DNA of 64,000 nt from AWTP1-13 sp963814055 (GCA_963814055.1 CAWFBJ010000029.1:310001-374000), one strand, 5' to 3'. Positions 30,163 through 39,266 are shown, counted from the first letter of the stretch. The notes: generated by a model from the letters alone, not told the origin. A program made the numbers and translations.

Positions 30163-30313
30163 GGCCCAGGCGTCAACGTGCGCCTGCAGCCGTTTCACGA
30201 CCTGCTCTATTCGACCAATGGGCAGCCCGCGCACGTTCGCACGGCGCCTGTATTCAGCTTTTGTTCATGGTGCCGCCCGTAGCACTGACGTTCATTGGCC
30301 AGGAGTGCACATT

Positions 30314-30541
30314 TTGACACGCCGCAGATGCCTGTCCGTTGCTGTTGCCGCCGCCGCATCGATTGCGCTCGCGGGGCTGGGCGGGCTGCTGGCGCCGTCC
30401 GAGGTGACCGCGCAGGGCTCCTGCCGGTCGATGTGCTGGGAGGCGTACGGTTCCTGCTACAAATCCACCAACAATCGCCAGCGCTGCCAGGCGCACCTCC
30501 AGCGCTGCCTCAACAGTTGCATCCGCAGCAAGAGGCGCTGA
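30314..30541 (+). CDS. Secreted six-cysteine mini-protein, probable disulfide-linked helical hairpin
   Basis: 75 residues from a TTG at 30314, placed 8 bases after AGGAG; GTG at 30305 is the alternative. The signal has LTRRR, a long Ala/Leu core and a cut near EVTAQ. The mature roughly 40 residues hold six cysteines spaced C-x3-C-x6-C-x9-C-x6-C-x3-C, a mirror-symmetric pattern. Two helices joined by YKSTNNRQR with disulfides C1-C6, C2-C5 and C3-C4 would satisfy it; that fold is inference. The tail is basic (SKRR). Function unknown. Confidence 0.65.
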   Translation: MTRRRCLSVAVAAAASIALAGLGGLLAPSEVTAQGSCRSMCWEAYGSCYKSTNNRQRCQAHLQRCLNSCIRSKRR

Positions 30542-30577
30542 TTCGAGGGGCGGCTCATCGCCCGTCGTCCGCCGCGG

Positions 30578-31009
30578 CTACTTCACGAATTTTTTCAGGT
30601 AGGCGATCACGTCCTTGCGGTCCTGGGGGTCCTTCAGGCCGGCGAAGGCCATTTTGGTTCCCGGCATGAAACTCAACGGCGCCTCGAGGTACTTGAACAT
30701 CACGTCTTCGGTCCACACCAGGCCCTTGGCGCCGGCCTGCTTGTTGGCTTCCGAGTAGGTGAAGCCGTCAATCGTGCCGACCGCACGGCCGATGATGCCG
30801 TTGAGCAGCGGCCCCACCTTGTTCTTTGCCTCGGGACCAACATCATGGCAGGCACGGCATTTCTTGAAGACCTCGGCACCTTCCTCGACGCTGCCCTCCT
30901 GCGCCGGCGCCTGGCCTGTCCCGGCATACAAGCCGCATGCAATCGTCAGGGCCACAAGGGCAATCCGCAAATGGCTCGGCTGGCGACAGCTGGACATGAC
31001 CGGTCTCAT
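30578..31009 (-). CDS. Class I cytochrome c (c2-like), periplasmic
   Basis: 143 residues from the ATG at 31009 (30997 also possible). A signal peptide ends near GQAPAQ. KCRACHD is the heme c attachment site (CxxCH), VGPLLNGIIGR is the typical following helix, and the Met in PGTKMAFAG is the distal ligand. It carries single electrons in the periplasm. It converges on the six-cysteine protein, 36 bases between stops. Confidence 0.9.
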   Translation of the reverse strand: MRPVMSSCRQPSHLRIALVALTIACGLYAGTGQAPAQEGSVEEGAEVFKKCRACHDVGPEAKNKVGPLLNGIIGRAVGTIDGFTYSEANKQAGAKGLVWTEDVMFKYLEAPLSFMPGTKMAFAGLKDPQDRKDVIAYLKKFVK

Positions 31010-31163
31010 GCTTTTTCTCTGGATCCATGATGGTTGCGGCAAACGCTAGCAAATAGCCGGCAGCTTCGCACGCGACCGTTCGCAGCATGCAGTTTGTGAT
31101 ATACTGGCTCGTATGGCGGCGTGGATGCGCCGCGACAACTCCCAACCCCCGCGGGGCCCGACC

Positions 31164-32609
31164 ATGCCACTGGCGCTGCCCGAGCCTGACCATGTCGTCA
31201 TGCGGCAACGCAACACCATCGTCGCGGACTTGAGCCGTCTCGTGGGCCGGGGCGGCATCATTGCCGACGAGGAAGGGCGGCGCGCCTACGAAACCGACGC
31301 CCTGACGGCGTACCGTTGCGTGCCTCTGGCGGTGGCTCTGCCCACCTCCACCGAGGAGGTTTCGCGACTGCTGCGCTACTGCCATGCCAACGACATCAAG
31401 GTCGTCGCCCGCGGTGCCGGCACGTCGCTGTCGGGCGGCGCACTGCCGGCCGAGGATGCGCTGGTCATCACCGTGTCGCGCATGAACCGGATGCTCGGCA
31501 TCGACACCATGAACCGGACCGCAACCGTCGAGGTCGGCATCACCAATCTCGGCATCAGCGAAACGGTGAAGGACCAGGGCTTCTTCTACGCGCCGGATCC
31601 GTCCAGCCAACTCGCCTGCACGCTTGCCGGCAACATCGGCATGAACTCGGGCGGCGCGCACTGCCTCAAGTATGGGGTCACCACCAACAATGTCCTGGGC
31701 CTGAAGATGGTGCTGATGGACGGCGAGGTGATCGACATCGGCGGCGCCCATCTCGATGCGGCCGGCTACGATCTCATGGGCCTGATCGTGGGCTCTGAGG
31801 GCCAGTTCGGCATCGTCACGGAGGCGACGGTACGCATCCTGCGCTCGCCGGAGGGCGCGCGGCCGATGCTGGTCGGATTCAACTCGAGCGAGACCGCCGG
31901 CCAGTGCGTGTCGGCCATCATCGCTGCGGGCATCATTCCGGTAGCCATAGAATTCATGGACAAGCCAGCCATCCAGGTGTGCGAGGCGTTCGCCAAGGCG
32001 GGCTATCCCACCGACGCGGAAGCCCTGCTGATCATCGAGGTCGAGGGCTCCAACGACGAGATCGCCGACCTGCTCAACGTCATCGGCAACATTGCCAATC
32101 GCTTTGCTCCCAGCATGCTGCGCATCAGCCAGAGCGCGGAGCAGAGCGCAGCGATCTGGAAGGGCCGCAAGGCCGCCTTCGGCGCCATCGGCCGCATCTC
32201 CGACTACTACTGCATGGACGGCACTATTCCTCTCGGCAAGCTGGGCGAAGTTCTGGTTGCCATCGCCCAAATCTGCGACAAGCAGGGCCTCAAGGTCGCC
32301 AACATTTTCCATGCCGGTGACGGCAATCTGCATCCGCTGGTGCTGTACGACGCCAACGACGAGGCCCAGGCCGCGCGGGCGGAAAAGGCGGGCGAGGAGA
32401 TTCTGGAGCTGTGCGTGGCCGTCGGCGGCTGCCTCACCGGCGAGCACGGCGTCGGCATCGAGAAGCGCGACCTCATGCGCGTGCAGTTCACGCCGACCGA
32501 TCTCGACGTGCAGATGCGCATCAAGACCGTGTTCGACCCGAAGTGGCTGCTCAATTCGGCCAAGGTCTTCCCCCTCGACGGCCGCGACGCGGCCCGAGAG
32601 GCCGCGTGA
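31164..32609 (+). CDS. glcD: Glycolate oxidase, FAD-binding subunit GlcD
   Basis: 481 residues from the ATG at 31164, matching usual GlcD starts; ATG 31113 would add 17 residues. The PCMH-type FAD domain is clear: VVARGAGTSLSGGALP and GNIGMNSGGAHCLKYGVTTNNVLG. The C-terminal cap has HAGDGNLHP and GGCLTGEHGVGIEK. With GlcE and GlcF it oxidises glycolate to glyoxylate and passes electrons to quinone. glcE starts 7 bases after the stop. Confidence 0.95.
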   Translation: MPLALPEPDHVVMRQRNTIVADLSRLVGRGGIIADEEGRRAYETDALTAYRCVPLAVALPTSTEEVSRLLRYCHANDIKVVARGAGTSLSGGALPAEDALVITVSRMNRMLGIDTMNRTATVEVGITNLGISETVKDQGFFYAPDPSSQLACTLAGNIGMNSGGAHCLKYGVTTNNVLGLKMVLMDGEVIDIGGAHLDAAGYDLMGLIVGSEGQFGIVTEATVRILRSPEGARPMLVGFNSSETAGQCVSAIIAAGIIPVAIEFMDKPAIQVCEAFAKAGYPTDAEALLIIEVEGSNDEIADLLNVIGNIANRFAPSMLRISQSAEQSAAIWKGRKAAFGAIGRISDYYCMDGTIPLGKLGEVLVAIAQICDKQGLKVANIFHAGDGNLHPLVLYDANDEAQAARAEKAGEEILELCVAVGGCLTGEHGVGIEKRDLMRVQFTPTDLDVQMRIKTVFDPKWLLNSAKVFPLDGRDAAREAA

Positions 32610-32616
32610 GGCAGCC

Positions 32617-33843
32617 GTGACCGTTCTCAGCCAGATGCGTCCCGTCGACGAGCGTGAGTTCTCGCGCGTGCTCGCGGAGGCAGCCGCGACCGGCACACCG
32701 CTGGAAGTCAGCGGCGCCGGCTCCAAGCAGAGGATCGGCCGGCCGATGCAGACCGCCGCCAACGTGTCGGCCAAGGCCATGCGCGGCATCACCTTGTTCG
32801 AACCGACCGAAATGGTCATGTCGGCCCGCTCCGGCACGCCGTTGAGCCAGATCGAGTCCGATCTCGCCGACCGCGGCCAGATGCTGGCGTTCGAGCCACT
32901 CGAACTCGGGCCGCTCATGGGCGGCGAGGCCGGCCAAGGCACGATCGGCGGCGTGTTCGCCACCAACATGTCCGGCGCGCGGCGGATCAGCGCCGGCGCG
33001 GCCCGCGACCACATCCTGGGCGTGCGCGCCATCAACGGCAGAGGCGAGGTCTTCAAGTCGGGGGGCCGCGTGATGAAGAACGTCACGGGCGTCGACCTCT
33101 GCCGCGGCCTGTCTGGCAGCTGGGGCACGCTTGCGGTCCTGAGCGAGGTTACCTTCAAGGTGCTGCCGGTGCCGGAGGATACGGCCACCGTCATCCTGCT
33201 CGGCCTGCCCGACGAATTCGCCGTCGAGGCCCTGTGCACTGCCATGAGCAGCCAGTTCGAGGTTACCGGCGCCGTGCACCTGCAGCCGGCACTGGTTGCG
33301 CATCTGGAACACGAAAGCCTGCGCAGCCAGGGCAAGGCCGTCACTGCCGTGCGGGTGGAGAACTTCACCAAGTCGGTGAAATACCGCAGCGAAAAGATCA
33401 AGCAGCTGCTCAAGGCCTACGGCGAGCTGCACGAACTCGACCGCGAAAACTCGCTCCAATTCTGGGGCGAGCTGCGCCGGCTGTCCGTCCTCCAGAACAG
33501 CGCAGGGCCGATCTGGCGCATCTCCACCGCACCAACCGCCGGCCCGAAGGTGGTGGCCGCCATCACCGCCTACATGCACTGCCGCGCCTTCTACGATTGG
33601 TCGGGCGGGCTTGTCTGGGTCGAGCTGCCGCCGACGACCGACGCGGGAGCGGCAGATGTGCGGCGCGTTATCGCCACCCACGGGGGCCACGCCACGCTGA
33701 TCCGCGCCGAACCGGACGTGCGGGCCGCCGTCGAGGTATTTCAGCCCCTCGAACCGGGCCTCGAAAAGCTCTCGCGCAGGCTCAAGGCCGCCTTCGATCC
33801 GGCCGGCATACTCAACCCCGGCCGCATGTATGCGGGCTTTTGA
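32617..33843 (+). CDS. glcE: Glycolate oxidase subunit GlcE
   Basis: 408 residues from the GTG at 32617; ATG 32635 is an alternative. It is a shorter FAD-binding PCMH subunit: LEVSGAGSKQRIGRP, GTIGGVFATNMSGARRISAGAARDHILG and VTGVDLCRGLSGSWGTL. It ends FDPAGILNPGRMYAGF, typical of GlcD/GlcE. It is the middle part of the glycolate oxidase complex and sits directly behind glcD. Confidence 0.93.
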   Translation: MTVLSQMRPVDEREFSRVLAEAAATGTPLEVSGAGSKQRIGRPMQTAANVSAKAMRGITLFEPTEMVMSARSGTPLSQIESDLADRGQMLAFEPLELGPLMGGEAGQGTIGGVFATNMSGARRISAGAARDHILGVRAINGRGEVFKSGGRVMKNVTGVDLCRGLSGSWGTLAVLSEVTFKVLPVPEDTATVILLGLPDEFAVEALCTAMSSQFEVTGAVHLQPALVAHLEHESLRSQGKAVTAVRVENFTKSVKYRSEKIKQLLKAYGELHELDRENSLQFWGELRRLSVLQNSAGPIWRISTAPTAGPKVVAAITAYMHCRAFYDWSGGLVWVELPPTTDAGAADVRRVIATHGGHATLIRAEPDVRAAVEVFQPLEPGLEKLSRRLKAAFDPAGILNPGRMYAGF

Positions 33844-33880
33844 AACTGATCCCGACGTCCGATAATTCCCGGTCTGCTCC

Positions 33881-34561
33881 ATGGGTGCGCTGATCATCTA
33901 CGACTTCGATGGCGTGATCGCCGACAGCGAGGTGCTGGCGAATACGGTTCTTGCGGAGATCGTGACCGAGCTCGGCATTGCGACCACGCTTGAAGAGTCT
34001 TACCGGTTGTACATGGGCAAGCGCTTCGTCGACGTGATTGCTGCGATCGAGACCTCCGTCGGCCGGCCCCTGCCATCCAGCTTTCCTTCCGACTATCAAG
34101 CGCGAACGCTCGAGCGGTTTCGCCGCGACCTGCGCTTTGTCGATGGCGCGCGAGACTATATCGATGCCTTTGCGCACCTACCGCGGTGCATCGCATCGTC
34201 GTCCTCGCCCGATCGCCTCGCACTGTGCCTGGAGGTGCTGGACCTGCAGTCGGCGTTCGGCACCCATGTCTTCAGCGCCTCAGCCGTCCCGCGTGGAAAG
34301 CCTCACCCCGATATCTTTCTTCATGCCGCCAACCAGATGGGCGTCGCGCCGGCCGATAGCATTGTCATCGAGGACAGCGCTTCGGGCGTGACCGCAGGCC
34401 GCGCCGCCGGCATGACCGTGATCGGTCTTCTGGCTGCGAAGCATATCCAGGCCGGTCACCGCGAACGTCTCGCGTCGGCGGGCGCGCACCATGTCGCCGA
34501 GACGTTCAAGGAGGCCGAAACGATCACGCGCCGGCTGCTGGCGGCAAGGGCGTCGCCATGA
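33881..34561 (+). CDS. HAD-family phosphatase, likely phosphoglycolate phosphatase
   Basis: 226 residues. HAD motif I is YDFDGVIADSE (nucleophile and acid Asp), motif II is SSSSP, and motif III/IV is GKPHPDIF with EDSASGV. A helical cap lies between motifs I and II. The family includes beta-phosphoglucomutases, sugar phosphatases and phosphoglycolate phosphatases. Its position between glcE and glcF suggests that it makes the glycolate they oxidise; that is context inference, not motif proof. Confidence 0.85.
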   Translation: MGALIIYDFDGVIADSEVLANTVLAEIVTELGIATTLEESYRLYMGKRFVDVIAAIETSVGRPLPSSFPSDYQARTLERFRRDLRFVDGARDYIDAFAHLPRCIASSSSPDRLALCLEVLDLQSAFGTHVFSASAVPRGKPHPDIFLHAANQMGVAPADSIVIEDSASGVTAGRAAGMTVIGLLAAKHIQAGHRERLASAGAHHVAETFKEAETITRRLLAARASP

Positions 34562-34641
34562 CCAGGCCGCGATAGCCGGTTTGACACGCCGCGCCCGCAT
34601 CGACACGATCAAAGAACCGACAACCCGTCAGGAAGCCACGC

Positions 34642-35031
34642 ATGGCCAAGTTCACCTACGACCATATCCATCTGCGCAGCCCGAATCCCGAGGCCACCGC
34701 GGCGTTCTATGAGCGCATGTTCGGCGCGGAGGTCATCCGCACCATGCAGCAGGGCAAGCCGCGCATCGACATGAAGATCGGCGGTGCCGACGTCTTCATC
34801 GCGCCGGTGCTGCCCGATGGCAAAACCAATCCGCCGCCGGTGACGCCCTACCAGGGTCTCGACCACTTCGGATTGTCAGTCACGGGCATCGATGCCATCG
34901 TGGCCGAGCTGAAGGCCAAGGGCGCCGAGTTCACACTGGAGCCGACCGACATCAGGCCCGGCGTGCGCATTGCCTTCCTGCGCGGACCCGAGGGCGTGTC
35001 GATCGAGCTGCTCGAGCGCAAGCCGGCCTGA
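34642..35031 (+). CDS. VOC-family (glyoxalase-fold) protein
   Basis: 129 residues with two beta-alpha-beta-beta-beta units. The first has KFTYDHIHLRSPNPEATAAFYE, with a His as possible metal ligand; the second has LDHFGLSVTGIDA and ends GPEGVSIELLE with the conserved Glu. Members include glyoxalase I, dioxygenases and epimerases. In this cluster it may act on a C2-C4 oxo-acid or simply be a passenger. The substrate is unknown. Confidence 0.85.
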   Translation: MAKFTYDHIHLRSPNPEATAAFYERMFGAEVIRTMQQGKPRIDMKIGGADVFIAPVLPDGKTNPPPVTPYQGLDHFGLSVTGIDAIVAELKAKGAEFTLEPTDIRPGVRIAFLRGPEGVSIELLERKPA

Positions 35032-35129
35032 GCGGCGGATCGTAAACACAAATCTATGCTGTCCTGAGGCATTCCCTCTCCACAGGGTTGTTCGCTTCGC
35101 GACGGTCTTGAAATACGCTACAACGCCCC

Positions 35130-36488
35130 ATGCAAACCAACTTCAAGGCCAAACAACTCAAGGACCCGCGCACGGCCGAGATCGATCGGATCTTGCGCAA
35201 ATGCGTGCACTGCGGCTTCTGCACCGCCACGTGCCCCACCTATGTGCTGCTCGGCGACGAGCGCGACAGTCCGCGCGGCCGCATCTACCTGATGAAGGAG
35301 ATGTTCGAACGCGGACGCAAGGCCACTCCCGTCGTGCAGCAGCACGTCGACCGCTGCCTCTCGTGCCTGTCGTGCATGACGACGTGCCCCAGCGGCGTCG
35401 ACTACATGCACCTCGTCGATCACGCACGCGCGCACATCGAAGCGACGGGCACGCGCAGCTTCAAGGATCGCGCAATCCGGCGGCTGCTGGCATCGACGCT
35501 GCCCCATCCCAGCCGCTTCCGCCTTGCGCTTGTGGCTGCGCGCTTCGCTCGCCCGTTCACGGGGCTTCTGCGCAGGATTGCGCCGAAAGAACTGATGGCG
35601 ATGCTGGATCTGGCGCCCAAGGGCTTGCTGCGCGGTGCCAGCTACAGCGGTCCCGGCACTGCCGCGACCACGGGCGAACGGCGCAAGCGCGTGATCCTGC
35701 TCGCCGGCTGCGCGCAACAGGTGCTGCGGCCCGAGATCAACGATGCCACCATCCGTCTGCTCGCCCGCCGCGGCGTCGACGTCGAAGTGGCGCCGAACGC
35801 CGGCTGTTGCGGTGCGCTCGTTCACCATCTGGGCCGCGAGCCGGCCGCCGTCGCCATGGCCAAGCGCAACGTGGACGCCTGGTCGCGGCTCATGGAGAGG
35901 GGCGACCCCATCGATGCCGTGGTGATCAACGCGTCGGGCTGCGGCACCACCGTGAAGGACTACGGACACATGCTCAAGTACGAGCCGGCGTACGCCGAGC
36001 GTGCCGCCAAAATCTCCGGCATGACCCGCGACATCACCGAGTTCCTGGCCAACTACGACATGGGGCCGCCCAAGCGATGGTCGTCGCTGCGCGTGGCGTA
36101 TCACTCCGCCTGCTCGATGCAGCACGGCCAGCGCGTCGTCGACGAGCCGCGCAGGCTTCTGCGCAACGCGGGCTTCTCCGTGGTCGAAGTTCCGGAAGGG
36201 CATCTGTGCTGCGGATCGGCCGGAACCTACAACATCCTGCAGCCCGACATTGCGCGCGACCTCCGCGACCGCAAGGTCGCAAACATCAAGGGCGTTCGCG
36301 CCGATATGGTCGCGACCGGCAATATCGGGTGCATCACGCAGCTTGCGGGCGGCATGGGCATTCCCATCGCGCACAGCGTCGAACTGCTCGACTGGGCCTA
36401 TGGCGGCCCGGTGCCGCGCGGACTGGAGGCACTGGCCAAGCACGTGCACGACGTGCCCGAGGCCCAGGTTCTGGTTGCTCTTAACTGA
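35130..36488 (+). CDS. glcF: Glycolate oxidase iron-sulfur subunit GlcF
   Basis: 452 residues. There are two 4Fe-4S motifs, CVHCGFCTATCP near residue 23 and CLSCLSCMTTCP near residue 75. Two cysteine-rich CCG domains follow (NAGCCGALVHH and LCCGSAGTYN). It passes electrons from GlcD/GlcE to the quinone pool. The last 380 bases belong to the diverged direct repeat; a partial second copy lies at 36983-37363. Confidence 0.95.
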   Translation: MQTNFKAKQLKDPRTAEIDRILRKCVHCGFCTATCPTYVLLGDERDSPRGRIYLMKEMFERGRKATPVVQQHVDRCLSCLSCMTTCPSGVDYMHLVDHARAHIEATGTRSFKDRAIRRLLASTLPHPSRFRLALVAARFARPFTGLLRRIAPKELMAMLDLAPKGLLRGASYSGPGTAATTGERRKRVILLAGCAQQVLRPEINDATIRLLARRGVDVEVAPNAGCCGALVHHLGREPAAVAMAKRNVDAWSRLMERGDPIDAVVINASGCGTTVKDYGHMLKYEPAYAERAAKISGMTRDITEFLANYDMGPPKRWSSLRVAYHSACSMQHGQRVVDEPRRLLRNAGFSVVEVPEGHLCCGSAGTYNILQPDIARDLRDRKVANIKGVRADMVATGNIGCITQLAGGMGIPIAHSVELLDWAYGGPVPRGLEALAKHVHDVPEAQVLVALN

Positions 36489-36968
36489 GTTGACGGGTTC
36501 CGCCCATCCAGCAACGAGCCGTCAGGTCTTGGCGGCGCGCTGCAGCCGGCGGAATATATTGCCTTTGGCAAGATCGATGCGGTGCCGGCATGCCGTCCGC
36601 AAGTCGTTGGTGTGCCCGCCGAAGCCGACGTGGATCACCTGCTTGTTGCGCATCTCCTGCACGAACTCCACGGCGGGCACGAAGTCACTGTCCTCCGACA
36701 CGATAAGGGCGATGTCGTAGGCATCGAAGGTTGCGTCGCCGATGAGATCGGTGGCGATAAAGGTGTCGAGCATCTTCTCCGGCGCGATGGGAATGCCGCC
36801 TGACGTGTACTGGCAGCTCGACAGCTGATCCTCGCGCGGTGTCCGCCGGTAGATCGGCACCATCACGCACCCCGTAACGTTGCGGATCTGCCGTGTCAGC
36901 TCCGCCTTGTGCTGCTCGTTCTCCTCACGCCACTTGTCGATCGTCTCCTTGCGCAGCCGGATCGGCAG
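36108..36968. repeat. 861-base imperfect direct repeat, copy A
   Basis: It covers the 3' end of glcF and the 3' end of an NYN gene on the other strand. It repeats at 36983-37843 with a constant offset of 875. Copies differ at scattered sites (8 in a hand-aligned 63-base stretch), mostly silent. Fourteen unmatched bases separate the copies. Confidence 0.9.
36522..36968 (-). pseudogene. 3' fragment of NYN-domain gene (copy A)
   Basis: The 148 C-terminal codons of the NYN protein at 37397-38440 are present here in open frame, ending at the repeat junction. The open frame continues to 37157, but that part is antisense to the glcF fragment and is not protein-like. The catalytic SEDSDF motif is kept; the N-terminal membrane anchor and DHSNF are absent. 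Differences from the intact copy are nearly all silent in the first 75 shared residues. Confidence 0.85.
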
Positions 36969-36982
36969 CGTGGGTATAAATA

Positions 36983-37363
36983 GGCCTGCTCGATGCAGCA
37001 TGGCCAGCGCGTCGTCGACGAGCGGCGCAAGTTGCTGCGAGACGCGGGCTACTCTGTGGTCGAAGTGCCGGAAGGGCACTGTGCTGCGGATCGGCGGGAA
37101 CCTACAACATCCTGCAGCCCGAGATTGCGCGCGACCTGCGCGACCGCAAGGTCGCAAACATCGACAGCGTGCGAGCCGATATGGTCGCGACTGGCAACAT
37201 CGGCTGCATCACGCAGCTGGCGGGCGGCATGAGCATCCGCATCGCGCACAGCGTCGAACTGCTCGACTGGGCCTATGGCGGACCGGTGCAGCGCGGACTG
37301 GAGGCACTGGCCAAGCACGTGCACGATGTACCCGAGGTCCAGGTTCTGGTGGCTCTCAACTGA
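36983..37363 (+). pseudogene. glcF: 3' fragment of glcF (copy B)
   Basis: It matches the last 127 codons of glcF at a constant offset of 875 bases and ends with the same VLVALN. There is no start or Fe-S region. One base is missing in the CCG motif region (GGGCACTGTGCTGC against GGGCATCTGTGCTGC in copy A), shifting the frame. It is a fragment and cannot make GlcF. Confidence 0.9.
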
Positions 37364-37843
37364 GATGACGGTTTCCGCCCATCCAGTAACTAGCCATCAA
37401 TCCTTGGCGGCACGCTGCAGCTGGCGGAATACGTTGCCTTTGGCGAGGTCGATGCGGTGCCGGCACGCGGCGCGCAAGTCGTTGTTGTAGCTGCCGAAGC
37501 CGACGTGCACCACCTGCTTGCTGCGCATCTCCTGCACGAACTCCACGGCGGGCACGAAGTCGCTGTCTTCCGACACGATCAGGGCAATGTCGTAGGCATC
37601 GAACGTTGCATCGCCGATCAGATCGGTGGCGATGAAGGTATCGAGCATCTTCTCCGGCGCAATGGGGATGCCGCCGGACGTGTACTGGCAGCTCGACAGC
37701 TGATCCTCGCGCGGCGTCCGCCGGTAGATCGGCACCATCACGCACCCCGTCACGTTGCTGATCTGCCGTGTCAGCTCCGCCTTGTACTGCTCGTTCTCCT
37801 CGCGCCACTTGTCGATCGTCTCCTTGCGCAGCCGGATCGGCAG
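36983..37843. repeat. 861-base imperfect direct repeat, copy B
   Basis: Second copy of 36108-36968. It starts inside glcF at GCCTGCTCGATGCAGCA and runs into the intact NYN gene, where the sequence continues without interruption. Confidence 0.9.
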
Positions 37844-38440
37844 GGAGAGCTTGTTGGGCGCGTTCTGCTCATGCCGCAGCATGGTCTCGAGCAGCGTGAA
37901 ATAGCTGTCCTCGAACAGCGTGCCGTACACGTGCATGCCGCGGTAGAGCAGCGCCTGCGGCGCCTTGCGCGCCTTCGTCAGCCACTCGCCAGTCTCCTCC
38001 AGCAGCACTTCCGAAAGCATCTGCCAGTCGATGTCGTGCTCCAGCGCCCTCTCCCGGCCGTGGACGGCTCCGTTCCAGGTCTTGATGAAGTTCGAGTGGT
38101 CGACATAGACCTTGATATAGCTGTGATGACCCGCCCGCAGCCGTCTGAGCTGGGCTTTCAGCTCATCTGCTGCCGCACCTGCCCGCCGGGCAAAGGCATC
38201 GATCTCGCCGATCTCGCGCGCCTTCCGGGTCGCGGCGGCGGAGGCGAGGAATATCGTCTCCACGTCATTGCGCGCCACCGGGCGTCGACGCAGCGCAACG
38301 GCCGCCAGTCCCAGCGTGAGGAGCACGATGGCCATGACCCAGGCGAGCGGGGCCGCGGTAAAACCGGCAACGAGAATGCGCGTCGCAGACTCCAGGAGCG
38401 CGGTGAACGCCTCCATCGCGGGACCCCCTGATCCAACCAA
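37397..38440 (-). CDS. Membrane-anchored NYN-domain protein (putative ribonuclease)
   Basis: 347 residues; starts at residues 1 or 9 (ATG 38440 or 38416) are possible. One membrane helix lies near residues 25-48, then a coiled region, then an NYN (PIN-like) domain with KVYVDHSNF near residue 107 as the first acidic motif and DIALIVSEDSDFVPAV near residue 293 as the later one. NYN domains are metal-dependent RNases. The anchor would hold the nuclease at the cytoplasmic membrane. A truncated second copy lies downstream. Confidence 0.8.
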   Translation of the reverse strand: MVGSGGPAMEAFTALLESATRILVAGFTAAPLAWVMAIVLLTLGLAAVALRRRPVARNDVETIFLASAAATRKAREIGEIDAFARRAGAAADELKAQLRRLRAGHHSYIKVYVDHSNFIKTWNGAVHGRERALEHDIDWQMLSEVLLEETGEWLTKARKAPQALLYRGMHVYGTLFEDSYFTLLETMLRHEQNAPNKLSLPIRLRKETIDKWREENEQYKAELTRQISNVTGCVMVPIYRRTPREDQLSSCQYTSGGIPIAPEKMLDTFIATDLIGDATFDAYDIALIVSEDSDFVPAVEFVQEMRSKQVVHVGFGSYNNDLRAACRHRIDLAKGNVFRQLQRAAKD

Positions 38441-38717
38441 AGCACCCCGGAGGACGCCCTTGCTCTCGAGGACCGCGCAGCCAGTTGCGCATCGGCGTCA
38501 GCCACGCTAGGGGCTGATCTGCTCACCTTCAACATTAACGTGCCGGCACAACCGGTTCTTTCGGCTGCGGCTGGCCGAATTGCCACGCTGCGCCGCTAAA
38601 GGTGGAGATGGGGCGCGAGACCGTCGCTCTTGCTGTGCGCGAACCGCCGGATCGCGTATCCTGCAAACGGTCGTCTTCTCGGTGCCGCGTCGAGCTCGAA
38701 CAGCGGAGAGACCCTCC

Positions 38718-39266
38718 TTGCGATTGATACTTGCCGCACTCTCGCTGCTGCTCGGCGTGGGGTTAGCCGAACCCGCGCTCGCGCAATTCGCCGACGCACC
38801 GTCGGGACTAGAATTTCGCGGCGGCATCCTCGCCCACGACGTGCCCGGCCCGTGGAGCGGCTTCCGGCTCGAAAGCGGCATCGACATCAACGGCGAGCTG
38901 CTGTTCGGTGCCGGCATGCCCTTCCTGGGCGGCACCATCCGCCCTGCGGTGGGCGCCACCGTCAACACCGAGGGCTACACCAGCAGGGTCTACGTCGATG
39001 CACGCTGGGAGTACCAGACACCGAGCGGCATTTTCTTCGGCCTCGGCCTGGGCGGCACAGTCCACGACGGATTGCTGGACCCCACCGACCCGGACAAGAA
39101 GGCGCTGGGTTCGCGCATCCTGTTCCACATCCCGATCGAGATCGGGCTGCGGCTGGACGACCGCCGCAGCATTTCGGTCTACTTCGAGCATATGTCGAAC
39201 GCCTTCCTGTTCGACAGCAACGAAGGCCTCGACAGCATCGGCGTGCGCTACGGCTACAAGTTCTGA
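38718..39266 (+). CDS. PagL-like lipid A 3-O-deacylase (acyloxyacyl hydrolase family)
   Basis: 182 residues from a TTG at 38718 behind a GCGGAGAG stretch; no ATG fits the signal peptide well, and ATG 38580 would add an odd Cys/Arg-rich leader. The signal is LRLILAALSLLLG to LAQ. The mature part has alternating strands of an 8-strand outer-membrane barrel, and YFEHMSNA is the PagL catalytic His-x-Ser-Asn motif. It ends in Phe (GYKF) as outer-membrane proteins do. It would trim the 3-position acyl chain of lipid A. Confidence 0.82.
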   Translation: MRLILAALSLLLGVGLAEPALAQFADAPSGLEFRGGILAHDVPGPWSGFRLESGIDINGELLFGAGMPFLGGTIRPAVGATVNTEGYTSRVYVDARWEYQTPSGIFFGLGLGGTVHDGLLDPTDPDKKALGSRILFHIPIEIGLRLDDRRSISVYFEHMSNAFLFDSNEGLDSIGVRYGYKF

